Assembly (NCBI GenBank): GCA_023954035.1
Contig: JAMLIT010000020.1
Span: 1-62,115 of the forward strand
Source: Burkholderiaceae bacterium
Lineage (GTDB): Bacteria > Pseudomonadota > Gammaproteobacteria > Burkholderiales > Burkholderiaceae_C
DNA: 62,115 nucleotides
Direction: 5' to 3'
The position numbers were made by a program, and so were the translations under genes. The notes below the pieces were generated by a model that ran no database searches, was not told where the DNA came from, and saw only the letters and a program-made list of their open reading frames with translations. This document shows positions 41,625-50,904 of this stretch, piece by piece (positions within the stretch are counted from its first letter, which is position 1; the number at the start of each line of letters is the position of its first letter).

Positions 41625-42410
41625 CTATTCGATCTTTGCCTTGGCGCGCAGGTCTTCCTGGAACTTGGCCAGTTTTTGCTGCTGCAGCTGCTGCGCCACC
41701 TGGGCCTTGACGTCTTCGAGCTTGGGGAGTTCGGCCTGGCGCACGTCGTCCAGGCGAATCACGTGCCAGCCAAACTGGCTTTTCACCGGGGTCTGCGTCA
41801 TCTTGCCTTTTTCGAGCTTGATCAGCGCTTCGGTGAACTCGGCCACGTAGCTGCTTGGGTTGGCCCAATCAAGGTTGCCGCCCTTGGCGCCCGAACCCGG
41901 GTCTTTGGATTGCTTCTTGGCGATGTCTTCAAACTTGGCGCCCTTCTTGATGGAAGCGATGATGGCCTTGGCCTCGTCTTCTTTTTCCACCAGGATGTGG
42001 CTGGCCTTGTATTCCTTGCCGCTGTTGGCGGCAACGAACTTGTCGTATTCGGCCTTGATTTCGGCGTCGGTCACCGGGTTGTTCTTCTGGAAGTCAGCAA
42101 ACAACTCGCGAATCAGGATGGTCTGGCGCGCCAGCTCCATCTGCACCTTGAAATCGGGGTCTTTTTCGAGGTTGCGCTTGGCGGCTTCCTGCAGGAAGAT
42201 TTCGCGCGCAATGACTTCGTCCTTGATCTGTTTTTCGATGTCGGGTGTGACGGGGCGACCCGAGCGCTCCACCTGCTGGCGCAGGATGTCGGCGCGCTCT
42301 TTGGGGATGGCCTTGCCGTTGACCACGGCAATGTTCTGGGCGGCCACAGGCAATGCCACGGTGCCCAGCAAGGCGGCGGCCACAAGGCCGGACAAAAGCT
42401 GTTTCTTCAT
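41625..42410 (-). CDS. Parvulin-type peptidyl-prolyl cis-trans isomerase, periplasmic
   Basis: 261 residues from MKKQLLSGLVAAALLGTVALPVAAQ (signal peptide). N-terminal SurA/PrsA-like chaperone helices, then one parvulin domain (KEYKASHILVEKEDEAKAIIASIKKGAKFEDIAKKQSKDPGSGAKGGNLDW, ~140-235). Folding factor for exported proteins. Likely last gene of the selO-msrB-yciB-bolA run. Confidence 0.92.
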   Translation of the reverse strand: MKKQLLSGLVAAALLGTVALPVAAQNIAVVNGKAIPKERADILRQQVERSGRPVTPDIEKQIKDEVIAREIFLQEAAKRNLEKDPDFKVQMELARQTILIRELFADFQKNNPVTDAEIKAEYDKFVAANSGKEYKASHILVEKEDEAKAIIASIKKGAKFEDIAKKQSKDPGSGAKGGNLDWANPSSYVAEFTEALIKLEKGKMTQTPVKSQFGWHVIRLDDVRQAELPKLEDVKAQVAQQLQQQKLAKFQEDLRAKAKIE

Positions 42411-42478
42411 TCGAAATCCAAAAAGTGGAAAAGGTGCCAGCAGACTGCCGGCGAGCCGCACCGCGTTGCCGGGTGGGA

Positions 42479-42751
42479 TCAAAGAACCTCAATCGCCAGG
42501 GCGTGGGCGCCTCCGTCGATAAATTCTTGCAGCGCATCATACACAAGCCGATGCTGCTTGACGCGGGGCAGTCCTGCAAGCGCAGGAGACGCAATCCGTA
42601 CCCGGAAATGCGTGCCAAAGCCCGTGCCGTTGGCGCCGGCATGGCCCTCGTGCTGGTAGCTTTCGTCCAGCACTTCGAGCTGTGTCGGAGTGAGCGCCGC
42701 GCGCAGGGCAGCGTCCATGGCGGAAGCGGTAATGGCCAAGGGGGTGGTCAT
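42479..42751 (-). CDS. BolA-family protein
   Basis: 90 residues. Core LDESYQHEGHAGANGTGFGTHFRVRI and VKQHRLVYDALQEFIDGGAHALAIEVL. BolA proteins bind monothiol glutaredoxins and Fe-S clusters or regulate transcription. Its ATG overlaps the yciB stop by 4 bases. Confidence 0.9.
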   Translation of the reverse strand: MTTPLAITASAMDAALRAALTPTQLEVLDESYQHEGHAGANGTGFGTHFRVRIASPALAGLPRVKQHRLVYDALQEFIDGGAHALAIEVL

Positions 42752-43302
42752 GGCTGGGGGTCCTTTTCGGGTTCGGTGTCTTTGACATAGCGGCTGAGGA
42801 AAACCGCCTGCGCCAGCACGAAGGCCAGCATCAGTCCGAGTCCGCCAAAGAGCTTGAAGTTCACCCAAGTATCGGTGTCGAAGTTGAAAGCCACCCACAG
42901 ATTGAGCAAGCCCATCGCAGTGAAAAATCCGCTCCATGCCCAGTTGAGCGCGTTCCAGGCGGGTTCCGGCAGTTCCATTTGCGCACCCATCAGGCTCTTG
43001 ATGAGGTTGCGGCGAAACACCCATTGCCCCACCAGCAGGGCGCCGCCCATCAGCCAGTACAGCACCGTGGGCTTCCATTTGATGAAGGTGTCGCTGTGCG
43101 CCAGCAGCGTGGCGCCGCCAAACACCACGATAACGCCCAGGCTCAACCATTGCATGGCTTGCACCTGGCCATGCCGGTAGCGCAGGTAAGCGATCTGCAG
43201 CACCGTGGCGGCAATGGCCACGCCGGTTGCCACATAGATCCCCCAGACCTTGAAGGCCACGAAGAACAGAATGATGGGGAAAAAATCGATGAGCAGTTTC
43301 AT
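42748..43302 (-). CDS. yciB: Inner membrane septation protein A family (YciB)
   Basis: 184 residues, five or six membrane helices: MKLLIDFFPIILFFVAFKVWGIYVATGVAIAATVLQIAY, then WKPTVLYWLMGGALLVGQ. Affects envelope and septation. Coupled to bolA by an ATGA overlap. Confidence 0.92.
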   Translation of the reverse strand: MKLLIDFFPIILFFVAFKVWGIYVATGVAIAATVLQIAYLRYRHGQVQAMQWLSLGVIVVFGGATLLAHSDTFIKWKPTVLYWLMGGALLVGQWVFRRNLIKSLMGAQMELPEPAWNALNWAWSGFFTAMGLLNLWVAFNFDTDTWVNFKLFGGLGLMLAFVLAQAVFLSRYVKDTEPEKDPQP

Positions 43303-43328
43303 GAAAATGGCGCCGGAGCAGCGGCGGG

Positions 43329-43742
43329 TCAGGGGGCCTTGGCCTCGAAGTCGAGCGAAGCCGAATTCATGCAATAGCGCAGTCCGGTCGGAGCGGGGCC
43401 GTCCTCGAACACATGGCCCAGATGCGAGCCGCATTGTGCACAAACGGTTTCCACCCGCCGCATGCCGTGGCTGAGGTCCACGTTTTCCTTGATGGCGCCA
43501 GGCACCGCCTGCGAGAAGCTGGGCCAGCCGCAGCCGGCGTCGAACTTGGTCCCCGCGTCGAAGAGCAGGTTGCCGCAGCAGATGCAGTGGTAGCTGCCAT
43601 CCTGCCAATGCGCTTCGTATTTACCAGTAAAAGGGCGCTCGGTGGCTGCGTGGCGCGTGACCTGCAGCGCGCCGGGTTCGGCGCCTTTTTCTTTCAATAC
43701 CGACTGCCACTCGGCTTCGGATTTCTGAACACGAAAGGTCAT
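43329..43742 (-). CDS. msrB: Peptide-methionine (R)-S-oxide reductase
   Basis: 137 residues. Zinc-binding CxxC pairs CICC and CAQC, catalytic Cys in [13 protein letters not shown]. Reduces methionine-R-sulfoxide. Its ATG overlaps the selO stop by 4 bases (MTFRVQK start). Confidence 0.95.
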   Translation of the reverse strand: MTFRVQKSEAEWQSVLKEKGAEPGALQVTRHAATERPFTGKYEAHWQDGSYHCICCGNLLFDAGTKFDAGCGWPSFSQAVPGAIKENVDLSHGMRRVETVCAQCGSHLGHVFEDGPAPTGLRYCMNSASLDFEAKAP

Positions 43743-45286
43743 GATGAACAACTGATGGATAGGTGGGACGCCCAGTCGGGCGGGGGCGCCGCATAGGCGG
43801 CGTGGCCGGGGCTCTCGGTGAAAGGATGGGCAAGCAAAGCCAGCAAGCGGTGCACTTCGCTGAAATCGCCAGCGCCTGCCGTTCGGATGGCTTGTTCGGC
43901 CAGGTAGTTCCGCAGCACGATCCAGGGATTCGTTTCAAGCATCAAATTGGCCGCTAGCGCTTTATCCGTATTAGAAAGCAGCTCTGAATACGATAGCAAC
44001 CACGAATCGAATGCGGCGCGGTCGGCAAACAGATCGCGCACCGGCTCGAACGCGTTCCCCGCCACAGCATGCGAGAGCGTGCGCCAGAAAATGGTGTAGT
44101 CCACCGCATTGTCGGCCAGCAGGCGCAGGATGCCGTCGATGAGTTCGGTGTCGCCCGGCTGCGGCTGGCTCAGGCCGATCTTGGCGCGCATGCGGGCCGT
44201 GAGCTCGGACGGGAACACGCGCTTGTACGAATCAAGCGCCTGCACCACGCGCTCGGGTTCGCCAATCAGCGGCTGCAGGGCCTGGCCCAGCGCGTAGAGG
44301 TTCCAGTACACCACGTTGGGCTGGCGATCAAAGGCATAGCGCCCCAGCTTGTCGCTGTGGTTGCAGACATGGTTGGGCACGAAGGCATCCAGAAACTGGA
44401 ACGGCCCGTAGTCGATGCTGAGCCCCAGGATGCTCATGTTGTCGGTATTGAGCACGCCGTGGCAAAAGCCCACCGCCTGCCACTGCGCCACCATGGCGGC
44501 GGTGCGCTCGCTCACGGCCTGCAGCAAGTCGGCGTAGGGATTGCCCAAGGTGGCTCCCTCGCGGCATTCGGGGTAGTGCCGTTCGATCACATGGTCGGCG
44601 AGCTGGCGCAGCTCTTTGTGCTTGCCGGCGGCGGCAAAGTGCTCGAAATGGCCAAAGCGCAAGAAACTCGGTGCGGTGCGCGTCACCACGGCAGTGGTTT
44701 CCATGGTTTCGCGCCGCACGCGGTAGGGAGAGCCCGTCAGCGCCAGCGCCCGCGTGGTGGGAATGCCCAGCGCATGCATGGCTTCGCTCACCAGAAACTC
44801 ACGGATGCTTGAGCGCAGCACGGCGCGTCCGTCGCCCATGCGGGAATACGGCGTCAGGCCGCTGCCCTTGAGCTGCACCTCCCTGCTGCCTTGGGGCGTG
44901 TCGATTTCGCCCAGCAGCAAGGCCCGGCCATCGCCCAACTGCCCGGCCCAGACGCCAAACTGGTGGCCGCTGTAGACGCTGGCACGCGTCTGGCTGCCCT
45001 CGGGCGCGGCGTTGCCGCTCAGCAACTGCAGCGCGGCGTCCGAAGCAAGCCAGTTTGCATCAATGCCCAGATCGCACGCGCAATCAGCGCTGGTGGCGAT
45101 CCAATGCGGGTCAGGCAGCGGCACGGCCGGCAGCGCGGTGTAAAACGCCGGCCCCAGGTCCTGCAGGGCACTGCGCCAGAGGGGCGCGCCATCGGCGCAG
45201 ACGGGAACCGTCGCCAAGGTGCTGTCGCAGGGCAGGTGGGAGGAAGCCATCTGCTGCATTGTCGCGGCTGCCGGCTGTACATGCAT
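43739..45286 (-). CDS. selO: Protein adenylyltransferase SelO
   Basis: 515 residues. Pseudokinase fold: [89 protein letters not shown]. The C-terminal SCSS carries the conserved Cys. It AMPylates redox-related proteins. Start uncertain: ATGs at 45286, 45259 and 45250 are all possible. Residues ~430-447 ([15 protein letters not shown]) come from an in-frame interspersed repeat just before [11 protein letters not shown]. Confidence 0.93.
   Translation of the reverse strand: MHVQPAAATMQQMASSHLPCDSTLATVPVCADGAPLWRSALQDLGPAFYTALPAVPLPDPHWIATSADCACDLGIDANWLASDAALQLLSGNAAPEGSQTRASVYSGHQFGVWAGQLGDGRALLLGEIDTPQGSREVQLKGSGLTPYSRMGDGRAVLRSSIREFLVSEAMHALGIPTTRALALTGSPYRVRRETMETTAVVTRTAPSFLRFGHFEHFAAAGKHKELRQLADHVIERHYPECREGATLGNPYADLLQAVSERTAAMVAQWQAVGFCHGVLNTDNMSILGLSIDYGPFQFLDAFVPNHVCNHSDKLGRYAFDRQPNVVYWNLYALGQALQPLIGEPERVVQALDSYKRVFPSELTARMRAKIGLSQPQPGDTELIDGILRLLADNAVDYTIFWRTLSHAVAGNAFEPVRDLFADRAAFDSWLLSYSELLSNTDKALAANLMLETNPWIVLRNYLAEQAIRTAGAGDFSEVHRLLALLAHPFTESPGHAAYAAPPPDWASHLSISCSS
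43944..43998 (+). repeat. GCGCTT-core repeat, copy 11, inside selO
   Basis: AAATTGGCCGCTAGCGCTTT, centre, then GAAAGCAGCTCTGAATACGA. In frame on the opposite strand. Confidence 0.8.
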
Positions 45287-45322
45287 CGGCAAGGTTTTAT
45301 CGCGCTGCCCGGCCGCCAAGCG

Positions 45323-46138
45323 CTAGCCCCGCAGCCCCTTCCAGAGCATGTACCCTGCCAAGCCAAACAACAGGCCGGCAAAAACGCGTTTGAGCTGCGC
45401 CACGGGCAGTGCATGCGCTGCGCGTGCGCCCAGCGGCGCGGTGAGCACGCTGCACAGCGCCACCGCCGCAAGCGCTGGCAACCAGACATAGCCAAGCGCT
45501 GCAGGCGGCAGGCCGGGTTCGGAGCGCCCGGCCAGCACGTAGCCGATCACATTCACCACCGCAATCGGAAAACCCAGCGCGGCGCTGGTGGCCACGGCAT
45601 GGTGGATGGGAACGTTGCACCAGGTCATGAACGGCACGCTGACAAAACCGCCTCCGGCGCCTACCAGGCCCGAGAGAAAACCAATGCTGCTGCCGGCGGC
45701 CAGCTGCCCTGCGGTCCCTGGCATCTGGCGGGTGGGTGCCGGCTTCTTGCCGCGCAGCATCTGTAGCGCCGAAAAACTCACGAACACGGCGAACACAATC
45801 GCCAGTACCGAACCCTTGAGCAGAGCAAAAACGCCCAGGCTCGCGGCCAGACCGCCCAGCACGATGCCGGGCGCGAGCCGCTGCGCGATGTCCCAGCGGA
45901 CCGCCCCGCGCCGGTGGTGCGCACGCACGCTGGAGAGCGAGGTAAACATGATGGTGGCCATGGATGTGGCAATGGCCATCTTCACCGACAGGCCCGGCGC
46001 GACGCCTTGCTGGGTGATGAAGTACGTGAGAAACGGCACCAGCAGCATGCCGCCGCCAATGCCCAGCAGGCCGGCAAGAAAGCCCGTGGCCAGGCCAAGG
46101 AGTGCCAATTCGACCAGCAAAAGAGGAGAGATCGACAT
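45323..46138 (-). CDS. TSUP-family (TauE/SafE) anion permease
   Basis: 271 residues, eight membrane helices. The two family repeats are visible: GFLAGLLGIGGGMLLVPFL near residue 19 and GFLSGLVGAGGGFVSVPFM near 153. Probably exports or imports sulfur-containing anions; the substrate cannot be read from sequence. Confidence 0.9.
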   Translation of the reverse strand: MSISPLLLVELALLGLATGFLAGLLGIGGGMLLVPFLTYFITQQGVAPGLSVKMAIATSMATIMFTSLSSVRAHHRRGAVRWDIAQRLAPGIVLGGLAASLGVFALLKGSVLAIVFAVFVSFSALQMLRGKKPAPTRQMPGTAGQLAAGSSIGFLSGLVGAGGGFVSVPFMTWCNVPIHHAVATSAALGFPIAVVNVIGYVLAGRSEPGLPPAALGYVWLPALAAVALCSVLTAPLGARAAHALPVAQLKRVFAGLLFGLAGYMLWKGLRG

Positions 46139-46212
46139 GGCAGCGAAGCGGGGCGCGAAAGACCTCGCGAGAGGGGGCAGAAAAAATCGGGACCGAGCGC
46201 CCCTGGCCGAAT

Positions 46213-46388
46213 CAGGTGTCCGCGAATGCCGCCGAGCCGGCATCCTGAACCGGGGGTTCAGGTGGGCGAGGGCAGCCCGGCGTTGGGTTCATCTAACGCG
46301 AGATGATCACGCTCACCAGGCAATATTCCAAGCCCGGGCTCTATGAGCATTGGTTCAAGGAATTACAGCCCGGCAGCACCGCAGACAA
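46213..46388 (-). ncRNA. ssrS: 6S RNA
   Basis: About 175 bases downstream of zapA on the same strand, the conserved place for ssrS. The 5' region has TTCCTTGAACCAATGCTCAT, similar to the conserved CCCUGAGCCGAU box; the 3' region has CACCTGAACC..GGTTCAGG, like the E. coli 3' hairpin CCUUGAACC..GGUUCAAGG. Termini GTCTGCGG..GCTGCC and GGCGGCATTCGCGGAC form the closing stem. A TACAAT -10 (46398-46393) places the start near 46388. Confidence 0.82.
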
Positions 46389-46439
46389 GTTCATTGTAGG
46401 CGCAGCCGATGCGTTTGGGCAGCGCCGAAGCACACCGTT

Positions 46440-46805
46440 TCAGAACAGGCGGCCGTCGGCACCCAAGGCATCGTCGAGTCGCTTGACCAGGGCTTCCAGG
46501 CGCTCGCTGTCATTGCCCGAGAGCTGTGCCGGCAGCAGGGAGTCGGTACCAGGCAGGCTCTGCTGGGCAGCGGGGGATGCCGCTGCACGCTCCAGTTCCT
46601 CGGCTTCGCGATCGGCAAGATCAAACGCCAGATTGAGTGCGGCCAGTACCGCAATGCGCTCGCGGGCGCGCACCTTGCCGGCGTCGCGAATGGCTGTCAT
46701 GGCGGTGTCCACGCGCTCCACGGCTTCGAGCAGGCGCGCCTCCCGGCCCTCGGGGCAGCCGAGCAGGTAGCTCTGCTGCATGATTTGCACCTCCAGCTGT
46801 TTCAT
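46440..46805 (-). CDS. zapA: Cell division protein ZapA
   Basis: 121 residues. N-terminal beta part MKQLEVQIMQQSYLLGCPEGREARLLEAVERVDTAMTAIRDAG with the ZapA signature, then RERIAVLAALNLAFDLADREAEEL coiled coil. Bundles FtsZ. Its ATG overlaps the stop of the upstream coiled-coil gene by 4 bases. Confidence 0.92.
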   Translation of the reverse strand: MKQLEVQIMQQSYLLGCPEGREARLLEAVERVDTAMTAIRDAGKVRARERIAVLAALNLAFDLADREAEELERAAASPAAQQSLPGTDSLLPAQLSGNDSERLEALVKRLDDALGADGRLF

Positions 46806-47029
46806 TGCGCGTCCTTCGTGGTGGGCGACGGGGGCAGGCGTTCGATCAGGGCGTCTACACGGGCCCGCGCGGCCTGCAGGCGCGAGCGCAGCGAATCGCG
46901 CTCCTGCGTCAGCGCGGCCACCTGGTCCGTCAAAAGCGCAATGGTGTTTTCAAGCTGCTCGTGGCGAACCAGCAGCCGCTCCACGCGTTCGGCAATGCGA
47001 TCGAAGGGTGACGAAGAGTCCATGGACAT
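46802..47029 (-). CDS. ZapB-like coiled-coil protein (TIGR02449-type)
   Basis: 75 residues, almost all coiled coil: RIAERVERLLVRHEQLENTIALLTDQVAALTQERDSLRSRL. The usual partner gene upstream of zapA. Alternative ATG at 47023. Confidence 0.8.
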   Translation of the reverse strand: MSMDSSSPFDRIAERVERLLVRHEQLENTIALLTDQVAALTQERDSLRSRLQAARARVDALIERLPPSPTTKDAQ

Positions 47030-47120
47030 AGCCCAAGAATTGTAGGGGCAGCGCGGCGCGCCGGGTCGCATTGCCGGCCTACATTGTGGCCGCCCGGTGC
47101 ACGCCATGTCGTAAACTCCG

Positions 47121-47340
47121 CCCGTTGGTGCTCGCGCCGTGGTTCACACGGCGCAGTTCAACGGGAAGCAGGGAGGAGGGCGCCGATCATGGCGCCAGCC
47201 GAGCCTGCGCTGCCCCCGCAACGGTCAGCGGCCGAATCTTTCGATTCACCTTTCACACCCAGTGCCACTGGGCGCCTTGAACAAGCGCCTGGGAAGGCCG
47301 TGAAAGGCGCGCCGCCAGCCCGGATACCGGCCAACACGGT
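47121..47340 (+). promoter_or_regulatory. Cobalamin riboswitch
   Basis: The B12 box GCCAGCCCGGATACCGGCC is at 47314-47332, preceded by the aptamer core CTGCCCCCGCAACGG (47210-47224) and CCAGTGCCACTGGG. Flanking CCGTTGG and CCAACACGG close the aptamer. Adenosylcobalamin should repress btuB and the genes behind it. The expression platform may include hairpins at 47343-47365 and a T8 tract at 47413-47420; no Shine-Dalgarno is evident before the btuB ATG. Confidence 0.95.
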
Positions 47341-47427
47341 GGTTGCGTGCGCCCTTGGCGCGTGCAGCCGTGTCACCCATACGCTGGCGGGGAAGCCGGC
47401 ACGGGTTGTCTGTTTTTTTTGTCTTCC

Positions 47428-49347
47428 ATGAAAAATCGCTCCTTCCATGTGCGCCGTGCGGCTGCACTGTGCCTGTCTCCGGCTGTTTTTTCCGCCTTGT
47501 CCTTGTTGACCATGCAACTGGCACGCGCACAAATGACTGCACCGGTGCAGGTGGCGCAGAACCTGCGCGCCCCCCAACTGGCCGAAACCGTGGTGACCGC
47601 CACACGCAGCGAGCAGCCGCTGTCCGACCTGGTGGCCGACATCTCCATCGTCGACCGCGAGACCATCGAGTCCAGCGGCGCCACCGGCATCTCTGACGTG
47701 CTCGCCCGCCTGCCCGGTGTGGAGATCACGCGCAACGGGGGCATTGGCAATTCCAGCAGCGTGTACCTGCGCGGTGCCGAGTCGCGCTTTACCGCTGTTT
47801 ACATCGACGGTGTGCGCGTTGATTCCCAATCCACGGGTGGCGCGCTGTGGGAGCAAATTCCGCTGTCGCAGATCGAGCGCATCGAAGTGCTGCGCGGCCC
47901 GGCCGCTGCGGTGTATGGCTCGGACGCCATTGGCGGCGTCATTCAGCTCTTCACGCGCAAGGGCGAAGGCCCGGCTGCGCCCTACGTGGGTGTGGGCCTG
48001 GGCAACCAGGGCACGCGCAAGGTCGAGGCCGGCGTCGCCGGCACGGCCGGACCGCAGGGCGCACTGGACTATGCGCTGGGCCTGGCGCATGCGCGCAGCA
48101 GCGGCTTTGACAGCAAGGCCAGCGGAGTCCACAACCCGGACGACGACGGCTACCGCAGCACCAGTGCCAGCGCCAGGCTGGGCTACCGCATCAATGCCCA
48201 GCACCAGCTGGGCGCAACGCTGCTCGCCAACCGCCTCGATTCCGCCTACGACGCGTTCACGTACCTGCCTGCTGCGCCGAACGATGACCGCAACCAGCAC
48301 CGTCTGCGCACCTTGGGCGCCCACTGGGCTGCGCAGTGGAGCGAGTCTTACAGCACCCGCGTCTCGGTCAGTGAATCGCTGAGCCGCTACGAAACCAGTC
48401 CGCCGCCCTACCTGACCGAGACCGAATTGCGCGGCTATCTGTGGCAAAACCAATGGCGCCTGGGCGCACACCGCCTGAGCGCCACGCTTGAGCGCCGTGA
48501 AGACCACCTGAACAACCCTGCGCTGGACGCCTACAGCGTGGGCATCGTGCGCAGCCGCTCGCAGGACGGCCTGGCGCTTGGCTATGGCTACAGCGCCGGC
48601 GCGCACACGGTTCAGGCCAACCTGCGCCACGACAGCGACAGCGAATTCGGCGGCAAGGGCACCGGCAGCCTGTCCTACGGTTATGGGTTCGCCCCCGGCT
48701 GGCGTGCCACGGCGTCGGTGGGCACGGCCTTCCGAGCGCCCACGCTGTACCAGCGCTTCAGCGAGTACGGCGACGCCACGCTGCGCCCCGAGAGCAGCCG
48801 CAACGCCGAAATCGGCGTGCGCTATGCGCAGGGCAGCAGCAGCTTCTCGGCGGTGGCCTACCGCAACCGGGTCAGCAACCTGATCCTCTTCGCTGGGGCC
48901 GGCAGCTGCGCATCGAGCTTTGGCTGCTACGCCAACACCGCGCGCGCCGAATATTCCGGGCTGACGCTGGCCGCGTCGCACCGCCTCGCTGGCGTGCAGG
49001 TGCACGGCTCGATCGATGTGCAAAACCCGCGCGACCTGGACACGGGCAAGCAGCTCGCCCGCCGCGCCAAGCGCCACGCCACGCTGGGTGCCGATACGCA
49101 AGTGGCGGGCTGGACGCTGGGCACCGAGCTGCAGGCCTCGGGGCGGCGTTTTGACAACGCGGCCAACACCAACGTGCTCGGCGGCTACGCCCTGGTCAAT
49201 CTGTATGCCAGCACCCGATTGGCGCAGGACTATCGCCTGCTCGCCCGCATCGACAACGTGGGCGACAAGGATTACCAGACCGCCCGCAGCTACGCCACCG
49301 GCGGCCGCCAGCTCTACATCGGCCTGAAGTGGGAGCCGCGCCTGTAA
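47428..49347 (+). CDS. btuB: TonB-dependent vitamin B12 receptor
   Basis: 639 residues, outer membrane. Signal peptide, TonB box-like AETVVTATRSEQPL near residue 52, plug domain (IVDRETIESSGATGISDVLARLPGVEITRNGG; RGPAAAVYGSDAIGGVIQLFTRKG), 22-strand barrel ending LYIGLKWEPRL with terminal hydrophobic residue. The start at 47428 gives MKNRSFHVRRAAALCLSPAV. Follows the cobalamin riboswitch and heads the uptake operon. Confidence 0.95.
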   Translation: MKNRSFHVRRAAALCLSPAVFSALSLLTMQLARAQMTAPVQVAQNLRAPQLAETVVTATRSEQPLSDLVADISIVDRETIESSGATGISDVLARLPGVEITRNGGIGNSSSVYLRGAESRFTAVYIDGVRVDSQSTGGALWEQIPLSQIERIEVLRGPAAAVYGSDAIGGVIQLFTRKGEGPAAPYVGVGLGNQGTRKVEAGVAGTAGPQGALDYALGLAHARSSGFDSKASGVHNPDDDGYRSTSASARLGYRINAQHQLGATLLANRLDSAYDAFTYLPAAPNDDRNQHRLRTLGAHWAAQWSESYSTRVSVSESLSRYETSPPPYLTETELRGYLWQNQWRLGAHRLSATLERREDHLNNPALDAYSVGIVRSRSQDGLALGYGYSAGAHTVQANLRHDSDSEFGGKGTGSLSYGYGFAPGWRATASVGTAFRAPTLYQRFSEYGDATLRPESSRNAEIGVRYAQGSSSFSAVAYRNRVSNLILFAGAGSCASSFGCYANTARAEYSGLTLAASHRLAGVQVHGSIDVQNPRDLDTGKQLARRAKRHATLGADTQVAGWTLGTELQASGRRFDNAANTNVLGGYALVNLYASTRLAQDYRLLARIDNVGDKDYQTARSYATGGRQLYIGLKWEPRL

Positions 49348-49411
49348 TGCACAGCGCGCTGTTTCGTGGTCTGACATGGCGGGTGGCTGCGCGCGTGCCC
49401 GCAGGCGCGGC

Positions 49412-49999
49412 ATGAGCTTGTCCGTAGCCCGCAGCGAGCTGATTCTGGGTGGCCAGAAAAGCGGCAAGTCGCGCCGCGCCGAGGCGCTGGCGGCTGCGTG
49501 GCTGGCCGCCAGCCCCAAGCACAGCGCGCTGCTCATCGCCACGGCAGAGGCGCACGACGAGGAAATGCGTGCGCGCATCGCGCGCCACCAGAGCGACCGC
49601 GCCGCGCGCGTGCCGCGCCTGCAGACGTGGGAGGAGCCCCGCGACCTGGCGGCGGCCTTGGAAAAACACGGCGCCGCAGAGGCGCTCATCGTCGTCGATT
49701 GCCTCACGCTGTGGCTGACGCACTGGCTCTTTGGACAAGATGAAAATTTGAAGCAAAAAGAGGCTCTAGCGCACGGCTGGCAAGCGCAAGCAGCTCTCTT
49801 TTTTGAAGCATTGGCGAAAACCCCTGGGCCGGTTGTTCTGGTGGGCAACGAGATTGGCCTGGGGGTCATTCCCTTAGGAAGCCAGGTGCGCGCCTTTGTC
49901 GATGCGCTGGGCCTCGTGAACCAGCAGGCAGCGCAGGTGTGCGACCGCGTCACGCTGATGGCGGCCGGCCTGCCTCTGAGCTTGAAGGAGGTGCCATGA
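49412..49999 (+). CDS. cobU: Bifunctional adenosylcobinamide kinase / adenosylcobinamide-phosphate guanylyltransferase
   Basis: 195 residues. P-loop LILGGQKSGKSRRAE near residue 14, LIVVDCLTLWLTHWLF near 100, VVLVGNEIGLGVIPLG near 145. Residues ~114-131 (KQKEALAHGWQAQAALFF) are encoded by an in-frame interspersed repeat between the two last blocks, a region variable in length in the family. Also called cobP. btuF starts inside its stop (4-base overlap). Confidence 0.93.
   Translation: MSLSVARSELILGGQKSGKSRRAEALAAAWLAASPKHSALLIATAEAHDEEMRARIARHQSDRAARVPRLQTWEEPRDLAAALEKHGAAEALIVVDCLTLWLTHWLFGQDENLKQKEALAHGWQAQAALFFEALAKTPGPVVLVGNEIGLGVIPLGSQVRAFVDALGLVNQQAAQVCDRVTLMAAGLPLSLKEVP
49751..49805 (+). 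repeat. GCGCTT-core repeat, copy 12, inside cobU
   Basis: AAGCAAAAAGAGGCTCTAGC, GCAC, then GCAAGCGCAAGCAGCTCTC. In frame. Confidence 0.8.
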
Positions 50000-50904
50000 A
50001 ACCCACGCCCATCAAGCGCATTCTCATCGTGCTGGCGGTCTTGCTGGTGCTGGTGCTGGCCATGGCCACGCTGGCCCAGGCCGGGCCCATCACCGTCGTG
50101 GACGACAAGGGCCGAACCGTCACGCTTGCCGGCGCGCCGCAGCGCATCGTCAGCCTGCTGCCCTCGCTGACAGAGACGGTGTGCGCGCTGGGCGCCTGCG
50201 ATCGACTGGTGGGTGTGGACCGCTATTCCAACTGGCCGGCCAGCGTCAAGGTGCTTCAGGGCGTGGGCGGTGGGCTGGACCCGAACATTGAAGCCATCGT
50301 GGCACTGCGCCCCGATGTGGTGCTGATGGCCACCTCGTCGCGCGCGCAGGTGCGGCTCGAATCCTTGGGCCTGAAGGTGGTGGCCCTGGAGCCCAAAACC
50401 CATGCCGACGTGCAGCGCGTACTTGGCAAGGTCGGCCAGGTGCTGGGCGTGCAGGATGCGCTGCAGGTCTGGCGCGTGATTGACGCCGGTGTGCAGGCCG
50501 CCGCCCAGTCGGTGCCTGCCGCCGCACATGGCACGCGGGTGTACTTCGAAGTCAGCAGCGGGCCGTTTGCTGCGGGGCAGGCGTCCTTCATTGGCGAGAC
50601 CCTGACCCGGCTGGGCGCGGGCAACATCATTCCCGCGTCGCTGGGGCCGTTTCCAAAAATCAACCCCGAATTCGTGGTGCGCGCCGACCCCGACCTCATC
50701 ATGGTCGGTGAGCGCAGCGCCGATGGCATGGCCGCCCGGCCCGGCTGGGCGCAGATGCGCGCGATTCGCGAAGGCCGGCTGTGCCGGTTCGATGCGGCGC
50801 AGTCCGACGTGTTGATCCGCCCCGGCCCGCGCATGGCCGAGGCGGCGCGTCTGATGGCAGCCTGCCTGAGCGACAAAACCCAGCAAAAAACCGTGCGACC
50901 ATGA
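49996..50904 (+). CDS. btuF: Cobalamin ABC transporter substrate-binding protein
   Basis: 302 residues. Signal or anchor helix (ILIVLAVLLVLVLAMATLAQA), then a periplasmic-binding fold with TVVDDKGRTVTLAGAPQRIVSLLPSLTETVCALGACDRLVGVDRYSNWP typical of BtuF. No lipobox Cys is present, so it is probably soluble or held by an uncleaved helix. Overlaps btuC by 4 bases. Confidence 0.9.
   Translation: MKPTPIKRILIVLAVLLVLVLAMATLAQAGPITVVDDKGRTVTLAGAPQRIVSLLPSLTETVCALGACDRLVGVDRYSNWPASVKVLQGVGGGLDPNIEAIVALRPDVVLMATSSRAQVRLESLGLKVVALEPKTHADVQRVLGKVGQVLGVQDALQVWRVIDAGVQAAAQSVPAAAHGTRVYFEVSSGPFAAGQASFIGETLTRLGAGNIIPASLGPFPKINPEFVVRADPDLIMVGERSADGMAARPGWAQMRAIREGRLCRFDAAQSDVLIRPGPRMAEAARLMAACLSDKTQQKTVRP

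Noticed and set aside
46213-46400. 6S RNA on the plus strand
   Set aside because: The hairpin is quasi-symmetric so the plus strand also looks similar, but the conserved 5' box, the 3' hairpin, the promoter and the position after zapA all fit the minus strand.
47158-50886. A 1242-codon open frame antisense to btuB, cobU and btuF
   Set aside because: Covers the riboswitch and three well-supported genes; its composition is that of a GC-rich shadow frame.
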